In this document: positions 44,701-52,860 of the stretch, piece by piece
Position numbering within the stretch: position 1 is the first letter of the stretch
Layout: the number at the start of each line of letters is the position of its first letter
Assembly (NCBI RefSeq): GCF_900142215.1
Contig: NZ_FRAC01000016.1
Span: forward strand, 93,117 to 157,116
Source of the DNA: Anaerocolumna jejuensis DSM 15929
Lineage (GTDB): Bacteria > Bacillota > Clostridia > Lachnospirales > Lachnospiraceae
Direction: 5' to 3'
Length of the DNA stretch: 64,000 nucleotides
Notes under the pieces: model-generated
Database searches by the model: none
What the model saw: the letters and a program-made list of their open reading frames with translations, nothing else
What the model was told of the DNA's origin: nothing
Position numbers and translations under genes: made by a program

Positions 44701-45438
44701 GAACATAATGTTAATATTGCAATGAATAAGGAAGTGGCTGTACCGGGAGCTGCACTTTCTGCCATAAAAGGTAAGAACATTAATCTTATTTTGGATTATG
44801 GTACTTATACCTGGACTATTAACGGAAAATCCATACAGGATAAAACAGCCCTGGCGGAGGAATACAATCTGGCAGTATCAGATGTCACCAATGGGAATAT
44901 CAGGTCAGATGTTACAAGTGCTGTAAACGCAGCCTTAAAGCACAGCGGATTAAAGAATAAGAATATTCAGCTGCGCCAGGTGGAATTTGCTCAGGACACA
45001 AACTTACCCTTTACTGCCTCTGTAACACTTACGGTACCAGTGAAATATGCAGGAAAATATCTCTTTTTAAATTATTACAACAAAAATACAAAAAAGATTG
45101 AGAATGCAGGCTATGGCCTGGGAGGAAAAGATGGTAAGGTGAACTTGACCATAAAACATCTTTCTTCCGTATATGTCCTGACAACGGTCAATCCGCTGCT
45201 GCCTGCCCTGGCAGCTGAAAAACAACTGAGTGTTGGAGAAACCCTTAAGCTTAAGCCGTCCAACCTTTTAGAAGGAGCAAAAGTAACCTTTAAGCTAAGC
45301 GGCAAGGGTGCGGCGGGCATTAGTAAATATGGTACGGTAAAGGGCCTTAAGAATGGAACCGCTATCATAACAACAAAGGTAGTCCAGGCAGGAGGGACCT
45401 ATACGTATAAGACAAAGATAATTGTGAAAGCAAAGTAA
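38791..45438 (+). CDS. Secreted amylopullulanase, multidomain GH13
   Basis: Extracellular starch- and pullulan-degrading enzyme of 2215 residues. ATG 38791 follows AAAAGGAG; the GTG at 38731 has no site. A signal peptide (LVSFVLIVALLFTMVPSM) is followed by three or four X25-type starch-binding modules (about 120-555, each with G-x-x-x-x-W-x-P signatures), a CBM34-like domain (570-700), and the GH13 barrel (700-1290) with catalytic Asp1051 (GWRLDV), Glu1090 (ILGEEW) and Asp1156 (VDSHDTVRN). Two fibronectin-III domains (about 1363-1453, 1577-1668), a CBM20/48-like domain (1670-1767), an Asn/Ser-rich linker (about 1909-1940) and a Big_2-like end follow. There is no SLH or LPXTG anchor. It should feed the maltodextrin importer. 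Confidence 0.9.
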   Translation: MKAKQKEKRLVSFVLIVALLFTMVPSMTKALAEGNTPVRSVTDDVSGQIRGQTLPLSLYQGGNYEGTVNAVSGSALTVVVNGREKGITSWLEGNSGSVHVRYNSITGEVSNSVSNPDIFKSSATWAGSLDVLGTGLKSWAPEDTNGDLTYLGGGIYAKAFSFPALASDTALSYKVAYNHGWNQGEAGSNIDITIPAGSTGITIFADTNTGYIADSITAPALFQTISLIGTVREAGGDDWNTAYNGFDFKPISQNICLFDKTFQTAGTYEYKYFNRSQDKLADGDSKTLTIQTSGQRVLFLYDKANGALYDTVNDYNSIAGLLSFPLSGETETLPDTFTAQPGGSSVWRVTGALGSYDSWNPGNAKTVMSHLAGEYYAKSFVLPAGTYEFKFTKNGSWDNAIGSDGINNNARNFTMTLTEKSKVNFYLNDELEGKDKVRTNITSLEEQGIKQYVPVLSDSAWPRLTGDLQQALGEGANWAPDKAKQMFVDYYFNNSVYKIQRTLPKGNYECKVVFGDSWNSPNYGGPDDSSSNLSVKVLDTAADVTFSTDTSAASKVLTHNYKPKDSLYDGVINKAALFFDSRDITYKKPFGAVKENSEDVTFRIAAQAGDAQLVKLELIDYNGISRDFNMSVATVLNGKDYWEVTVPKETFHEIGIWSYKFIVIDGSTKYEYGDDGSSGGTGAVSEDGQTPYNLTVYDSSYKTPDWMKNAVVYQIFPDRFYDGDTSNNHAKDKDGSRGDKVQLFEGDKWSALPENPRQSEEANKPYYPNAATDGVWSNEFYGGDIKGIEEKLSYLKTLGVTAVYLNPVSWAASNHKYDATDYKHLDPMFGEPVYNIAGDASSGLNYEATKAASDKVYANFSKACREVGIHLISDGVFNHVGDDSIYFDRYEKYPEIGAYEYWSRVWQKVETDKLTQAEAEKAVKDYYKSSINPATGKKYTDADFCYINWFKVGPEKVYDDKTGKFVRYAYEGWWGYDSLPVITAVEAEQTSLTNDAYATIAGAHEYNNVNYRENVIGYDLNSSNVANVTEAMKSANSQRWLYMGSGGWRLDVAPDVSDDTWRQFRTAVKSAAGKTDINGNQIEDPVILGEEWNTATKYLLGDMFDSVMNYQFRAALQGFLVNGGDALDLNNALEVIRENYPREAWQAMLNLVDSHDTVRNITKLDNPTWEEENTKNAPDASDRAVKLQALTAIFQLSYPGAPTIYYGDEVGVTGTKDPDSRRTYPWERVTEQSDGSYKISDAYAGTYGDLFNSYVKAAQVRNAHLDLFATGEIKTAYAKGEVIAYARKSADEGGLSLINRSEKDADITADVKDFLPEGLTLKDELGSGITGTVADGKIVLHVPGLTGLMMVSATKLTALPLAPAGVTATASQGTTAAVNIKWSSVEGAEGYYVYRTLLEGTEAVLLNSIPVTGTEYTDNTVTNGTRYYYYIKSVKDGILSISSSVATAMPSFKITEVTVPTAVPEVTIGVGKKTGAIEVKVTVPGLTDNADYKVKDALGLTGLLGYYKEGSSRNSALFTRLRYEKDEGSAKVYSASFEPTEEGSYHYFARITVNNGYTYTESAESSMTAVSNFTQPAPGAPVLEQPVQESSRVTLKWSAAPGNQTGFEVYRAKALAGNSYEEKIAVLDGNVTGYTDFLVSNDTTYSYRVAAFNSEYNRSSSNTVTVTPKLTMVEVTIRLHIPDKVAPSATDNIYVAGDANGWNVSGWLLKKPSGATDNSIVEYTFKMMSGKKLQYKYTRGTWATEALTSKMEGDTTSPGNYGYSSTDTNISAAVTNQGGNKMLINDYVLRWVDMPIMITVPRTSYNGQDIKYTTTDSSFNLQACVPYGGIFTINGKNINSIQAGALDSYGNVRLNNIPLSVGENIFTLHIEPTEATKALPWLTDTGRITSQMTASVNIKITRTKGSDNENPGNNNNNNNGSGNSGNSGSNNSSSSDKKEPGIKDSNVSGWENIKKELKDLAESMTGGTVAEHNVNIAMNKEVAVPGAALSAIKGKNINLILDYGTYTWTINGKSIQDKTALAEEYNLAVSDVTNGNIRSDVTSAVNAALKHSGLKNKNIQLRQVEFAQDTNLPFTASVTLTVPVKYAGKYLFLNYYNKNTKKIENAGYGLGGKDGKVNLTIKHLSSVYVLTTVNPLLPALAAEKQLSVGETLKLKPSNLLEGAKVTFKLSGKGAAGISKYGTVKGLKNGTAIITTKVVQAGGTYTYKTKIIVKAK

Positions 45439-45456
45439 GCTATTCGATTTTGAAAT

Positions 45457-45512
45457 TGAGGGTATCGCTCCATCATACTATTTTATGATGGAGCGATACC
45501 CTCATTGTTTTA
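45457..45512. terminator. Very strong bidirectional terminator
   Basis: The 21-bp arms (45457-45477 and 45484-45504) are perfectly complementary with a 6-base loop; inner part ggtatcgctccatcata. It ends both the amylopullulanase and the MFS transcripts. Confidence 0.9.
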
Positions 45513-45541
45513 AACATCTTTATGGGAGGACTGTTAAATCC

Positions 45542-46996
45542 TTACTCTGTGCGTTCTTTTTTCCTTGAAAAAAGACGGAAGGCCGTAATAAAAGCTCCCA
45601 CAAGACAGATAGCAAATGCCGTTAAATATACTATCCGCATGGCAAAAATAAAAGCAGGAGTTCCGGCTGCAGCGATATCGCTCACATGATGGCCGACCTT
45701 GGCGCTCATAGACTGGTACAGCAGGGTAGTGGCAAGAGTAATTCCCACAATCATGCCAAGATTACGGACAAGGGCGCTGATACTGCCTCCGATACCCAGC
45801 TTATTTCTCGGCAGAGTGGACATTACAAGGGAAGTATTCGGGGACTGGAACAAGGCATTGCCAAGAGACATGATTCCCACATAAATACCCATTGCCCAGT
45901 AATTGGGGCTGGCATCCAAGGTTGACATTAAAAGCAGGCCGGCGCTGATCAGGCAGAGTCCAATCAAGGTTAAAATTTCGGAGCCGATTTTATCGGAGAT
46001 ATAACCGCTTACCGGAGCTGCCAATGCCAGAACAAGAGGATAGATTGAAAGAAAGGCCCCGGCATTTTTAGGAGATAAGCCTAACGCGTCCTGCAGGTAA
46101 AAGGGCATGACAATATTGGAGCAAAAAATAGCCAAAAAGGTTATAAAGCTGCAGATTAAGCTGATGCTGAACCATTTGCTGTGAAAAAGTGAAAGCTCCA
46201 ATAAAGGCATCTCTATTCGTTTCTCCCGTCTTATAAATAAGCAGAATAGTATGACAGAGACAAAAAGGCTGATTAAAACAGAGGGAGAGGAGAAGCCTAA
46301 TTGCTGGACCTGTCCCAAACCGCCGAAAAGCAGTACAATAAAGACCAAAAAGAGAAGGGAACCGGGCAGGTCAACCTTTTCATCAAGCTTGTTTTTCGAA
46401 CGGGGAAGTAATTTCAGAGAGAGAATAACAACGATAATGCCGATAGGAATGTTAATCCAGAAGATATATTCCCATTTGGTATAATCCACAATAAAGCCTC
46501 CGAGAGAGGGACCTACCAGAGAACCGAGGGCTACAAAGGCCCCGTTTATTCCCAAAGCCCTTCCTCTTTCGTTATCGGGAAATACCTGAGTGATGATACC
46601 CTGGCTGTTGGACATTAATCCGGCAGCACCCACAGCCTGTATTACTCTTGCTGTCAGCAGTATAATCAGAGAGTCTGAGATTCCGCATAGGAGGGAACCC
46701 AAGGTAAAAACGACCAGGCCAATTTGAAAGACAATGGCCTTTCCGTAAATATCACCCAGTCTTCCAAAGAGCAGCATCGTTGCGGAAACGGCAATGAGGT
46801 AAATACTTACGACCCAGGCAATGGCTCCTGAGGATACCGAGAGGCTCTTTGACATGGTCGGAAGTGCTACATTTACAATGCTGCTGTCCAGAGTGGACAT
46901 AAAGACTGACAAAACAATAACAAACAAAATGCCCCACCGCACGCCCTTAGGCATGACAGCCTGCTGATGTTCTTTTTCATTCATTACAATATCCAT
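45542..46996 (-). CDS. MFS drug exporter, DHA2 (EmrB/QacA) type
   Basis: Proton-driven multidrug exporter with 14 predicted membrane segments in 484 residues. The ATG at 46996 follows TAAAGGA, which overlaps the stop of the MarR gene; a longer frame to 47026 lacks a site. Motif A GRLGDIYGKA, motif C GALGSLVGPSLGG-like (ALGSLVGPSLGG) and the N-terminal VFMSTLDSSIVNVALP with an embedded Asp are typical. It is cotranscribed with and probably repressed by the MarR protein. Confidence 0.9.
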   Translation of the reverse strand: MDIVMNEKEHQQAVMPKGVRWGILFVIVLSVFMSTLDSSIVNVALPTMSKSLSVSSGAIAWVVSIYLIAVSATMLLFGRLGDIYGKAIVFQIGLVVFTLGSLLCGISDSLIILLTARVIQAVGAAGLMSNSQGIITQVFPDNERGRALGINGAFVALGSLVGPSLGGFIVDYTKWEYIFWINIPIGIIVVILSLKLLPRSKNKLDEKVDLPGSLLFLVFIVLLFGGLGQVQQLGFSSPSVLISLFVSVILFCLFIRREKRIEMPLLELSLFHSKWFSISLICSFITFLAIFCSNIVMPFYLQDALGLSPKNAGAFLSIYPLVLALAAPVSGYISDKIGSEILTLIGLCLISAGLLLMSTLDASPNYWAMGIYVGIMSLGNALFQSPNTSLVMSTLPRNKLGIGGSISALVRNLGMIVGITLATTLLYQSMSAKVGHHVSDIAAAGTPAFIFAMRIVYLTAFAICLVGAFITAFRLFSRKKERTE

Positions 46997-47009
46997 AGTA
47001 TAGATTCCT

Positions 47010-47435
47010 TTACTTTTCTTCTGCACGTACCAGAATAGTGTCCAATGTGCTGTATAATTCCTCTAGCTTATCATTCGGAATATCTGCTGTGATCTGCTCC
47101 AGCCAGTCATTCAAAGCTTTTCTTATGATGGGTACAGCCTCTTTTGCCTTGTCGGTCAGATAGAGCTTGCAGGCCCTTTGGTCCTTGCTGTCGGGGAGCT
47201 TCCTTATATAATCCAGTTTTATCAGTTTTTGCACGGTACGTGTAGACATAGCTTTATCCACATGGATCAGCCTGCTTAATTTTTCCAGGTTAATGCCTTC
47301 CTCATCACTTAAGGTCAAAATAAAAGGATAGGAACCGCTGCTTAGCTCCAGCGGCTTTAAAGCAATATCCATATGCTGCTGGGTACATTTGGAAATATGT
47401 CCTACTCGTCTGCTTAAAGAATTATTAATATTCAT
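47010..47435 (-). CDS. MarR-family regulator
   Basis: 141 residues with a winged helix-turn-helix: NLEKLSRLIHVDKAMSTRTV and the wing KLPDSKDQRACKLYLT. It controls the adjacent exporter gene and probably itself. The strong promoter upstream contains two direct TTGACA repeats that may overlap its operator. The ligand is unknown. Confidence 0.9.
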   Translation of the reverse strand: MNINNSLSRRVGHISKCTQQHMDIALKPLELSSGSYPFILTLSDEEGINLEKLSRLIHVDKAMSTRTVQKLIKLDYIRKLPDSKDQRACKLYLTDKAKEAVPIIRKALNDWLEQITADIPNDKLEELYSTLDTILVRAEEK

Positions 47436-47478
47436 ATGGTACCTTTTTCTGGTATTATTATTTTATTATGTCCGGGTA

Positions 47479-47508
47479 ATTATACCTCTTATAAAATTGA
47501 TTTGTCAA
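47479..47508 (-). promoter_or_regulatory. Promoter of the marR-MFS operon
   Basis: On the minus strand TTGACA and TATAAT are spaced by 18 bases; a second TTGACA lies 12 bases further upstream. Confidence 0.75.
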
Positions 47509-47621
47509 CTTTATTGTCAAAAAAGAAACACACTGAAAAAAGGCTTTTATTCTTCGGGCATAGATGGTATAATAAGCAATACTAAAAGTACTTTCGTGCA
47601 ATGATAAAGAGGATGAAGGAA

Positions 47622-49679
47622 ATGAAAAAGAAAGTAAAAGTTAAAGGAGCCTTGCAGTCCTATCTTAGATGGCCCCTCTTTTTGTCCTTGCTGTTAATAG
47701 CCATGGATATCGGTATAAATCTGGCAGACAGAAAAGCCGGCATGATGATGAACGGCTTTGTTGTAGTGTATATCATCATAGCTATGGCCTTGTATTTCTT
47801 TAAAAGACCCAATATTCTGGGAGACATTGTGAGATACGCCGCTGATTATGGACAGGTCCAGAAGCAGCTTTTAAAAGATATGGCTCTGCCTTACGGTGTA
47901 CTTGACTGTCAGGGGCGGCTTTTATGGGGAAATAACGAATTCCTGGAAGTCGTTGGCGATGAAAGGCTGGCGAAGAAATCCATAAGCCGGATATTTCCTG
48001 AAATTACGGAGGCGGTCCTTCCCACCGACATGCAGGACCAGATCGTACACCTGACGAAGGAAAACAGCTCTTACAAAATACTTCTTCGCAAAATCATAGC
48101 CAGGGGCTTTTTTGATGACCAGTCATGGGATATAGCGGAAGAAGGACATGGGGATGACACCAACAGCCTGATTGGCATGTACATCTACGATGAAACGGAA
48201 ATTAAATCCCTTGCCAGGCTGAACCAGGAACAGAGGATGATAACAGGCCTTTTGTATATCGACAATTATGAAGAAGCCCTTGAGAGCATTGATGAAGTAA
48301 GAAGGTCCCTTCTGGTCGCACTGGTAGACCGTAAAATCAACAAATACATGCAAAGCATTGATGCCATTGTCAAAAAGGTGGAAAAGGATAAGTACATCTT
48401 TTTATTCAAGCAAAAATATCTGGCCCAGCTCCAGAGCAATAAATTTAATTTGCTGGAGGAAGTCAGAACCATTAATATAGGAAATGAAATGTCCGTTACC
48501 ATTAGTATCGGACTTGGTGCAAATATAGATTCCTACCAGACCAGTTATGAATATGCCCGGGCTGCCATAGACCTTGCCCTGGGAAGGGGCGGAGACCAGG
48601 CCGTGGTAAAGGATGGGGACAAGATCTTCTATTACGGGGGAAAGAGTATCCAGCTGGAGAAGAGCACCCGTGTAAAGGCCCGTGTAAAAGCCCATGCCCT
48701 GAAGGAATTTGTGGAAGCGAAGGATAAGGTCGTAATCATGGGGCATGCCATTGGGGATGTGGATTCCTTTGGTGCAGGAATCGGAATTTACCGCATTGCA
48801 AAGACCCTCAATAAAAAAGCCCATATTGTCATTAATGAGGTAACTACCTCCGTAAGGCCGTTAATGACTAGATTTATTAATAACCCCGATTATGAAGACG
48901 ATATGTTCCTAAAGAGTGAGCAGGCTATCGGAATTGTTGACAGCAATACGCTTTTGGTCATTGTAGATGTAAACAGGCCAAGCTATACGGAATGCAAGGA
49001 GCTGTTAGGCCTGACCAGGACCATTGTGATACTGGACCACCACAGGCAGACAGGGGAAGCAATCGAGAACCCTGTACTTTCCTATATAGAGCCCTATGCC
49101 TCCTCTTCCTGTGAGATGGTTGCGGAAATTCTGCAGTATATCGGTGACGGACTCAGATTAAAGCAGGTGGAAGCAGATGCCATGTATGCCGGCATTATGA
49201 TTGACACCAATAACTTTCTTACAAAGACCGGCGTAAGAACCTTTGAAGCAGCAGCTTTCCTGAGAAGAAGCGGCGCAGATGTTACCCGCATCCGGAAAGC
49301 CCTTCGCAGTGATATGGATGAATATAAGGCAAAGGCGGAAGCAATCAGTGCCACGGAAGTCTATATGGAGCATTATGCCATAACGGTATGTACCAGTGCC
49401 GGTATCAACAGCCCTACCGTACTGGGGGCCCAGGTTGCCAATGAACTGTTGAATATCACGAATATCAGGGCATCCTTTGTTTTTACGGAGTTCAGTGAAA
49501 AGATTTATTTAAGTGCAAGGTCAATAGATGAAGTAAACGTACAGCTCATCATGGAGAAGCTGGGCGGCGGCGGGCATATGAGCGTTGCCGGTGCACAATT
49601 TACCGGCTGTACACAGTCAGAAGCTGTTTATAATTTAAAAACTACGCTTTCAGCGATGAAAAAAGAAGGCGAGCTGTAA
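47622..49679 (+). CDS. gdpP: Cyclic-di-AMP phosphodiesterase GdpP
   Basis: Membrane-bound enzyme that hydrolyses c-di-AMP to pApA. The ATG at 47622 has AAAGAGG at 9 bases; ATGs at 47601 and 47613 are alternatives. Two N-terminal membrane segments are followed by a PAS domain (YGVLDCQGRLLWGNNEF), a degenerate GGDEF domain (active motif replaced near KVEKDKYIFLF), and the DHH/DHHA1 catalytic part with MGHAIGDVDSFGAG (from residue 373), DHH at 472 and GGGGHMSVAGAQF. The order gdpP-rplI-dnaB is the conserved Firmicutes arrangement. A TATAAT at 47568 may be its promoter. Confidence 0.94.
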   Translation: MKKKVKVKGALQSYLRWPLFLSLLLIAMDIGINLADRKAGMMMNGFVVVYIIIAMALYFFKRPNILGDIVRYAADYGQVQKQLLKDMALPYGVLDCQGRLLWGNNEFLEVVGDERLAKKSISRIFPEITEAVLPTDMQDQIVHLTKENSSYKILLRKIIARGFFDDQSWDIAEEGHGDDTNSLIGMYIYDETEIKSLARLNQEQRMITGLLYIDNYEEALESIDEVRRSLLVALVDRKINKYMQSIDAIVKKVEKDKYIFLFKQKYLAQLQSNKFNLLEEVRTINIGNEMSVTISIGLGANIDSYQTSYEYARAAIDLALGRGGDQAVVKDGDKIFYYGGKSIQLEKSTRVKARVKAHALKEFVEAKDKVVIMGHAIGDVDSFGAGIGIYRIAKTLNKKAHIVINEVTTSVRPLMTRFINNPDYEDDMFLKSEQAIGIVDSNTLLVIVDVNRPSYTECKELLGLTRTIVILDHHRQTGEAIENPVLSYIEPYASSSCEMVAEILQYIGDGLRLKQVEADAMYAGIMIDTNNFLTKTGVRTFEAAAFLRRSGADVTRIRKALRSDMDEYKAKAEAISATEVYMEHYAITVCTSAGINSPTVLGAQVANELLNITNIRASFVFTEFSEKIYLSARSIDEVNVQLIMEKLGGGGHMSVAGAQFTGCTQSEAVYNLKTTLSAMKKEGEL

Positions 49680-49691
49680 TAAGTTTGCCGG

Positions 49692-49955
49692 CAAAAGGAG
49701 TTTTTCAAAAAGGGACGGCAGTTTGCACAAAATAGAAAGCTTCCTGCTTCGATTCCAATGTATAAGAAGTCCTAATTCTCTGAAGATTTTGTGCCGGGCA
49801 TATCCTCAAACAGATAACTCGCTACGCTCAAACAATCTGTTTGAGGATATAGCACAAAATCTTCAGAGAAAAGGACTTCTAATACATTTCCATAGGCGCT
49901 GGAAGCTTTCTATTTTATACAAACTGCCTGTTTATGGAAAAGGGCTTTTGGAGGT
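49692..49955. repeat. Imperfect palindrome of about 260 bp
   Basis: Two arms of about 120 bases are complementary around a 19-base loop (49816-49834, actcgctacgctcaaac). The centre-proximal part is perfect: tatcctcaaacagat (49801) against atctgtttgaggata (49835). Further matches are tctgaagattttgtgc with gcacaaaatcttcaga, agaagtccta with aggacttct, and aatagaaagcttcc with ggaagctttctatt. It lies between gdpP and rplI. A plus-strand open frame inside has no ribosome binding site. Confidence 0.85.
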
Positions 49956-49978
49956 TGAAGCATTCTATTATTTAAGGT

Positions 49979-50026
49979 TGTACCGCGGAAAAGCCTGAGA
50001 TATGTAATAAGAACAAGAGTGAAAGA
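49979..50026. repeat. Decayed palindromic-repeat copy before rplI (first)
   Basis: The order ttgtaccgcgg, gatatgtaataagaacaag and agtgaaagaaaa matches the right part of the copies at 36684 and 59794. The inner palindrome is lost. Confidence 0.45.
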
Positions 50027-50100
50027 AAATTTTAATAGGAAAGGATGCCACGCACAGATTCTTTTACTTGGTGATTTGTTTTACAGATTGCCAGTGGCCG

Positions 50101-50150
50101 TATTGCAGACTGGTCCCTTGGATAGCCTGCGATATGTAATGGGTGTAAAC
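50101..50150. repeat. Decayed palindromic-repeat copy abutting rplI
   Basis: The sequence tattgcagactgg ... cctgcgatatgtaat gggtgtaaacg resembles a repeat half with its end GGGTGTAAA next to the rplI ATG. It provides the whole region where a ribosome binding site should be. Confidence 0.4.
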
Positions 50151-50151
50151 G

Positions 50152-50598
50152 ATGCAGATTATATTAACACAGGACGTAAAGGCATTGGGTAAGAAGGGGG
50201 AAATGGTGAACGTAAGTGACGGTTACGCCAGAAACTTCATCCTGCCTAAGAAATTAGGGCTGGAAGCCAATGCAAAGAACCTGAATGATTTAAAATTACA
50301 AAAAGCAGCAGAAGAAAAAAGACAGAAGGAAATATTAGAAGAAGCCAGGGCCCTTGGGAAAGAATTAGAGAGCAAGACCCTGGAAGTTAAGATAAAGACA
50401 GGAGAAGGCGGAAGAACTTTCGGCTCCATTTCCTCCAAGGAAATCACACAGGAATTAAAAAGCCAGTATGCACTTGACATTGATAAGAAGAAGCTTCAGA
50501 TAAATGATCCCATTAAGACTCTTGGTACTCATACTGTTCCTGTTAAGCTGCATCCTCAGGTGACGGCAGAATTAAAAGTAAAGGTAAGTGAACTGTAA
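50152..50598 (+). CDS. rplI: 50S ribosomal protein bL9
   Basis: 148 residues, the normal length. The N-terminal domain MQIILTQDVKALGKKGEMV and the signature GYARNFILPKKLGLEA are diagnostic. A long connecting helix (LQKAAEEKRQKEILEEAR) joins the C-terminal domain. The start region lacks a strong Shine-Dalgarno sequence; the leader is formed by a decayed repeat. It is followed by dnaB with 33 bases between. Confidence 0.97.
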   Translation: MQIILTQDVKALGKKGEMVNVSDGYARNFILPKKLGLEANAKNLNDLKLQKAAEEKRQKEILEEARALGKELESKTLEVKIKTGEGGRTFGSISSKEITQELKSQYALDIDKKKLQINDPIKTLGTHTVPVKLHPQVTAELKVKVSEL

Positions 50599-50631
50599 GA
50601 GCAGGTTACGGGAATTAAGGGAGGAAATACC

Positions 50632-51963
50632 GTGGATGAGGCATTTATAAAAAAAGTTCTTCCTCATAATGGGGAGGCTGAACAGTCCGTAATAGGCTCG
50701 ATGATAATGGATAAGGATGCCATTGCGGCTGCGGCAGAACTCGTTACCGGAGAGGACTTTTACGAGCAGCGTTTCGGGGTGCTCTTTGATGCCATTCTGG
50801 AGTTGTACAATGAAGGTAAGCCGGTAGATTTAATTACTCTGCAAAATAAATTAAAGGAATTAGAAGTGCCGGAAGAGCTGAGCAGCCTGGAATTCTTCCG
50901 GGATATCATAGCTTCGGTGCCCACTTCGGCAAATGTACGCTATTATGCCAGCATTGTAAAGGAGAAATCCACCTTACGGCAATTGATTAAGGTTTCGGAG
51001 TCCATTGCCAATGAATGTTATCTTGATAAGGAAAAGCTGGAGAATATCATGGAGGATTCCGAAAAGAAGATGTTCGACATTCTCCAAAAGAGGAATACCG
51101 GTGATTTCGTCGGTATCAGGGATATTGTATTCCAGTCCCTGGAGAGCATCGAGTCTGCGGCACGGAACAAAGGAAGTGTCACAGGTGTTGCCACCGGTTT
51201 TTATGATTTGGATTATAAGACAGCAGGGCTTCAGCCCTCTGATTTGATTTTGATCGCTGCCAGACCCTCTATGGGTAAGACAGCCTTTGTACTTAATATT
51301 GCAGAGCATGTGGTATTAAAGGGAAATACGACTACAGCCATTTTCAGCTTGGAAATGTCAAAGGACCAGCTGGTAAAGCGTATTATGTCCATGCATTCAA
51401 AAGTTAATTCCCAGTCCATCCGAACGGGAGAGCTATCCGATGAGGACTGGATCAAGCTGGTAGAGAGTGCCAGAGCAATCGGAAATTCCAATCTGATTAT
51501 TGACGATACCTCCAGTATCTCAGTGGGTGAGCTGCGTTCAAAATGCAGAAAGTTCAAATTGGAATATAATCTTGGCCTGATAATTATCGATTACCTCCAG
51601 CTTATGACGGGCAGCAAGAAAAACGATTCCAGACAACAGGAAATTTCAGAAATATCAAGGTCATTAAAGGGGATTGCAAGGGAACTCAATGTTCCGGTAA
51701 TTGCACTTTCCCAGTTAAGCCGTGCCGTTGAGCAGCGTCCCGATAAACGGCCCATGCTCTCAGACCTTCGTGAATCCGGTGCCATCGAGCAGGATGCCGA
51801 TATTGTTATGTTCATATACAGGGATGATTATTATAATCACGATTCCGAAGAAGCGGGAATTTCAGAAATCATCATCGGCAAGCAGAGAAACGGTCCTACC
51901 GGTACCGTTAAGCTGGCATGGCAGTCCCAGTATACGAAGTTTGCCAATTTGGAAAGAAGTTAA
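50632..51963 (+). CDS. dnaB: Replicative DNA helicase DnaB
   Basis: Hexameric helicase that unwinds DNA at the fork. GTG start at 50632 with GGGAGG upstream. The N-terminal domain carries the family opening LPHNGEAEQSVIGSMI; the RecA-like part has Walker A AARPSMGKTAF, the ALSQLSRAVEQRPDKRP segment and DLRESGAIEQDADIV. Length (443) is typical. Third gene of the gdpP-rplI-dnaB unit. Confidence 0.96.
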   Translation: MDEAFIKKVLPHNGEAEQSVIGSMIMDKDAIAAAAELVTGEDFYEQRFGVLFDAILELYNEGKPVDLITLQNKLKELEVPEELSSLEFFRDIIASVPTSANVRYYASIVKEKSTLRQLIKVSESIANECYLDKEKLENIMEDSEKKMFDILQKRNTGDFVGIRDIVFQSLESIESAARNKGSVTGVATGFYDLDYKTAGLQPSDLILIAARPSMGKTAFVLNIAEHVVLKGNTTTAIFSLEMSKDQLVKRIMSMHSKVNSQSIRTGELSDEDWIKLVESARAIGNSNLIIDDTSSISVGELRSKCRKFKLEYNLGLIIIDYLQLMTGSKKNDSRQQEISEISRSLKGIARELNVPVIALSQLSRAVEQRPDKRPMLSDLRESGAIEQDADIVMFIYRDDYYNHDSEEAGISEIIIGKQRNGPTGTVKLAWQSQYTKFANLERS

Positions 51964-52011
51964 TGCCGGATACCTTTAAAATTTGACATTATGTAAAAAT
52001 ATACTGTAAAA

Positions 52012-52056
52012 AGAAGGCTTTTGAAAGGAGATTACTCCTTTTGAAAGTCTTTTTTG
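52012..52056 (+). terminator. Rho-independent terminator of dnaB
   Basis: The stem aaaggag/ctccttt with atta loop extends outward with wobbles to aagg/tctt, followed by six Ts. Confidence 0.8.
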
Positions 52057-52120
52057 TTTTCAGGTGCGGTCTTTTCTTCTATGGTGTCGATGAGAACTGA
52101 AAGAAAATACCCGCTTTTTA

Positions 52121-52148
52121 TTGCATTGGACAGGCTCTATGCTATAAT
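52121..52148 (+). promoter_or_regulatory. Promoter of the MerR-like gene
   Basis: TTGCAT and TATAAT are spaced by 16 bases, 44 bases before the ATG at 52193. Confidence 0.65.
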
Positions 52149-52192
52149 AGGATTAATGTAAATAAATTACAAATATAAGAGGAGGATGAGGA

Positions 52193-52855
52193 ATGCAGGA
52201 AGTGCGGTATATAATATCGGAGGCCTCAAAAAAAGTGGATGTGGAGCAGCATACGCTGCGTTATTGGGAAGAAGAGCTTGATTTACATATACCCCGGAAC
52301 GAAATGGGACACAGATATTATAGGGAAGAGGACATAGAAATATTAAAAGCCGTCAGGATACTAAAGGAAAAGGGGTATCAGCTGAGGGCTATCAAAATCC
52401 TCTTGCCGGAGCTGAAAAAAGAAAAGAACCTGGATGAAAATGAAATTGGTAGGATGAAGGAAGAATGGGATAAGAAATATGTGGATGAGCTTGTAAAAGA
52501 GGAGGAAGAAGCCGCTGTCTCAGTTCCGGAGAAAAATTTACCCAAAAGGGAAGAAGGAAACGGATATACAAAAACGGAACAGAAATTAGGTCAGTTTAAA
52601 GCCATTATGCAAGGACTCTTTATAGACGCCTTAAGGGATAACAATGAGCTTATGGCAGACACAGTAAGCGAAAATGTAACAGACCATGTGATTAAGGAAA
52701 TGGATTATTTGCTTCGGATTAAGGAGGAAAGGGAGGAAGAAAGATACAAGCAGTTCGACAGGACCTTAAGGGAACTGCAGCTGGGAAGATCCGAGGCGGC
52801 CGCAGGGCTTATGAAGAAACGGAAAAAAGCCTTTGGCAAGCCAAAAAAATTTTGA
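52193..52855 (+). CDS. MerR-family DNA-binding protein with coiled-coil tail
   Basis: 220 residues. Residues 5-75 are a MerR helix-turn-helix (YIISEASKKVDVEQHTLRYW, NEMGHRYYREEDIEIL). The tail is highly charged and helical (EEWDKKYVDELVKEEEEAAV; later LLRIKEEREEERYKQFDRTL), ending in KKRKKAFGKPKKF. No metal-binding Cys is seen. The architecture resembles RacA or other chromosome-organisation MerR proteins more than metal sensors; the target is unknown. GAGGATGAGG lies before the ATG. Confidence 0.75.
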   Translation: MQEVRYIISEASKKVDVEQHTLRYWEEELDLHIPRNEMGHRYYREEDIEILKAVRILKEKGYQLRAIKILLPELKKEKNLDENEIGRMKEEWDKKYVDELVKEEEEAAVSVPEKNLPKREEGNGYTKTEQKLGQFKAIMQGLFIDALRDNNELMADTVSENVTDHVIKEMDYLLRIKEEREEERYKQFDRTLRELQLGRSEAAAGLMKKRKKAFGKPKKF

Positions 52856-52860
52856 AAATA

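Noticed and set aside
44334..44780. Minus-strand frame with leucine/proline-rich text inside the amylopullulanase gene
   Set aside because: A shadow of the Asn/Ser-rich linker codons.
49723..49998. Plus-strand open frame of 91 codons before rplI
   Set aside because: It spans the 260-bp palindrome and lacks a ribosome binding site and any protein-like pattern.
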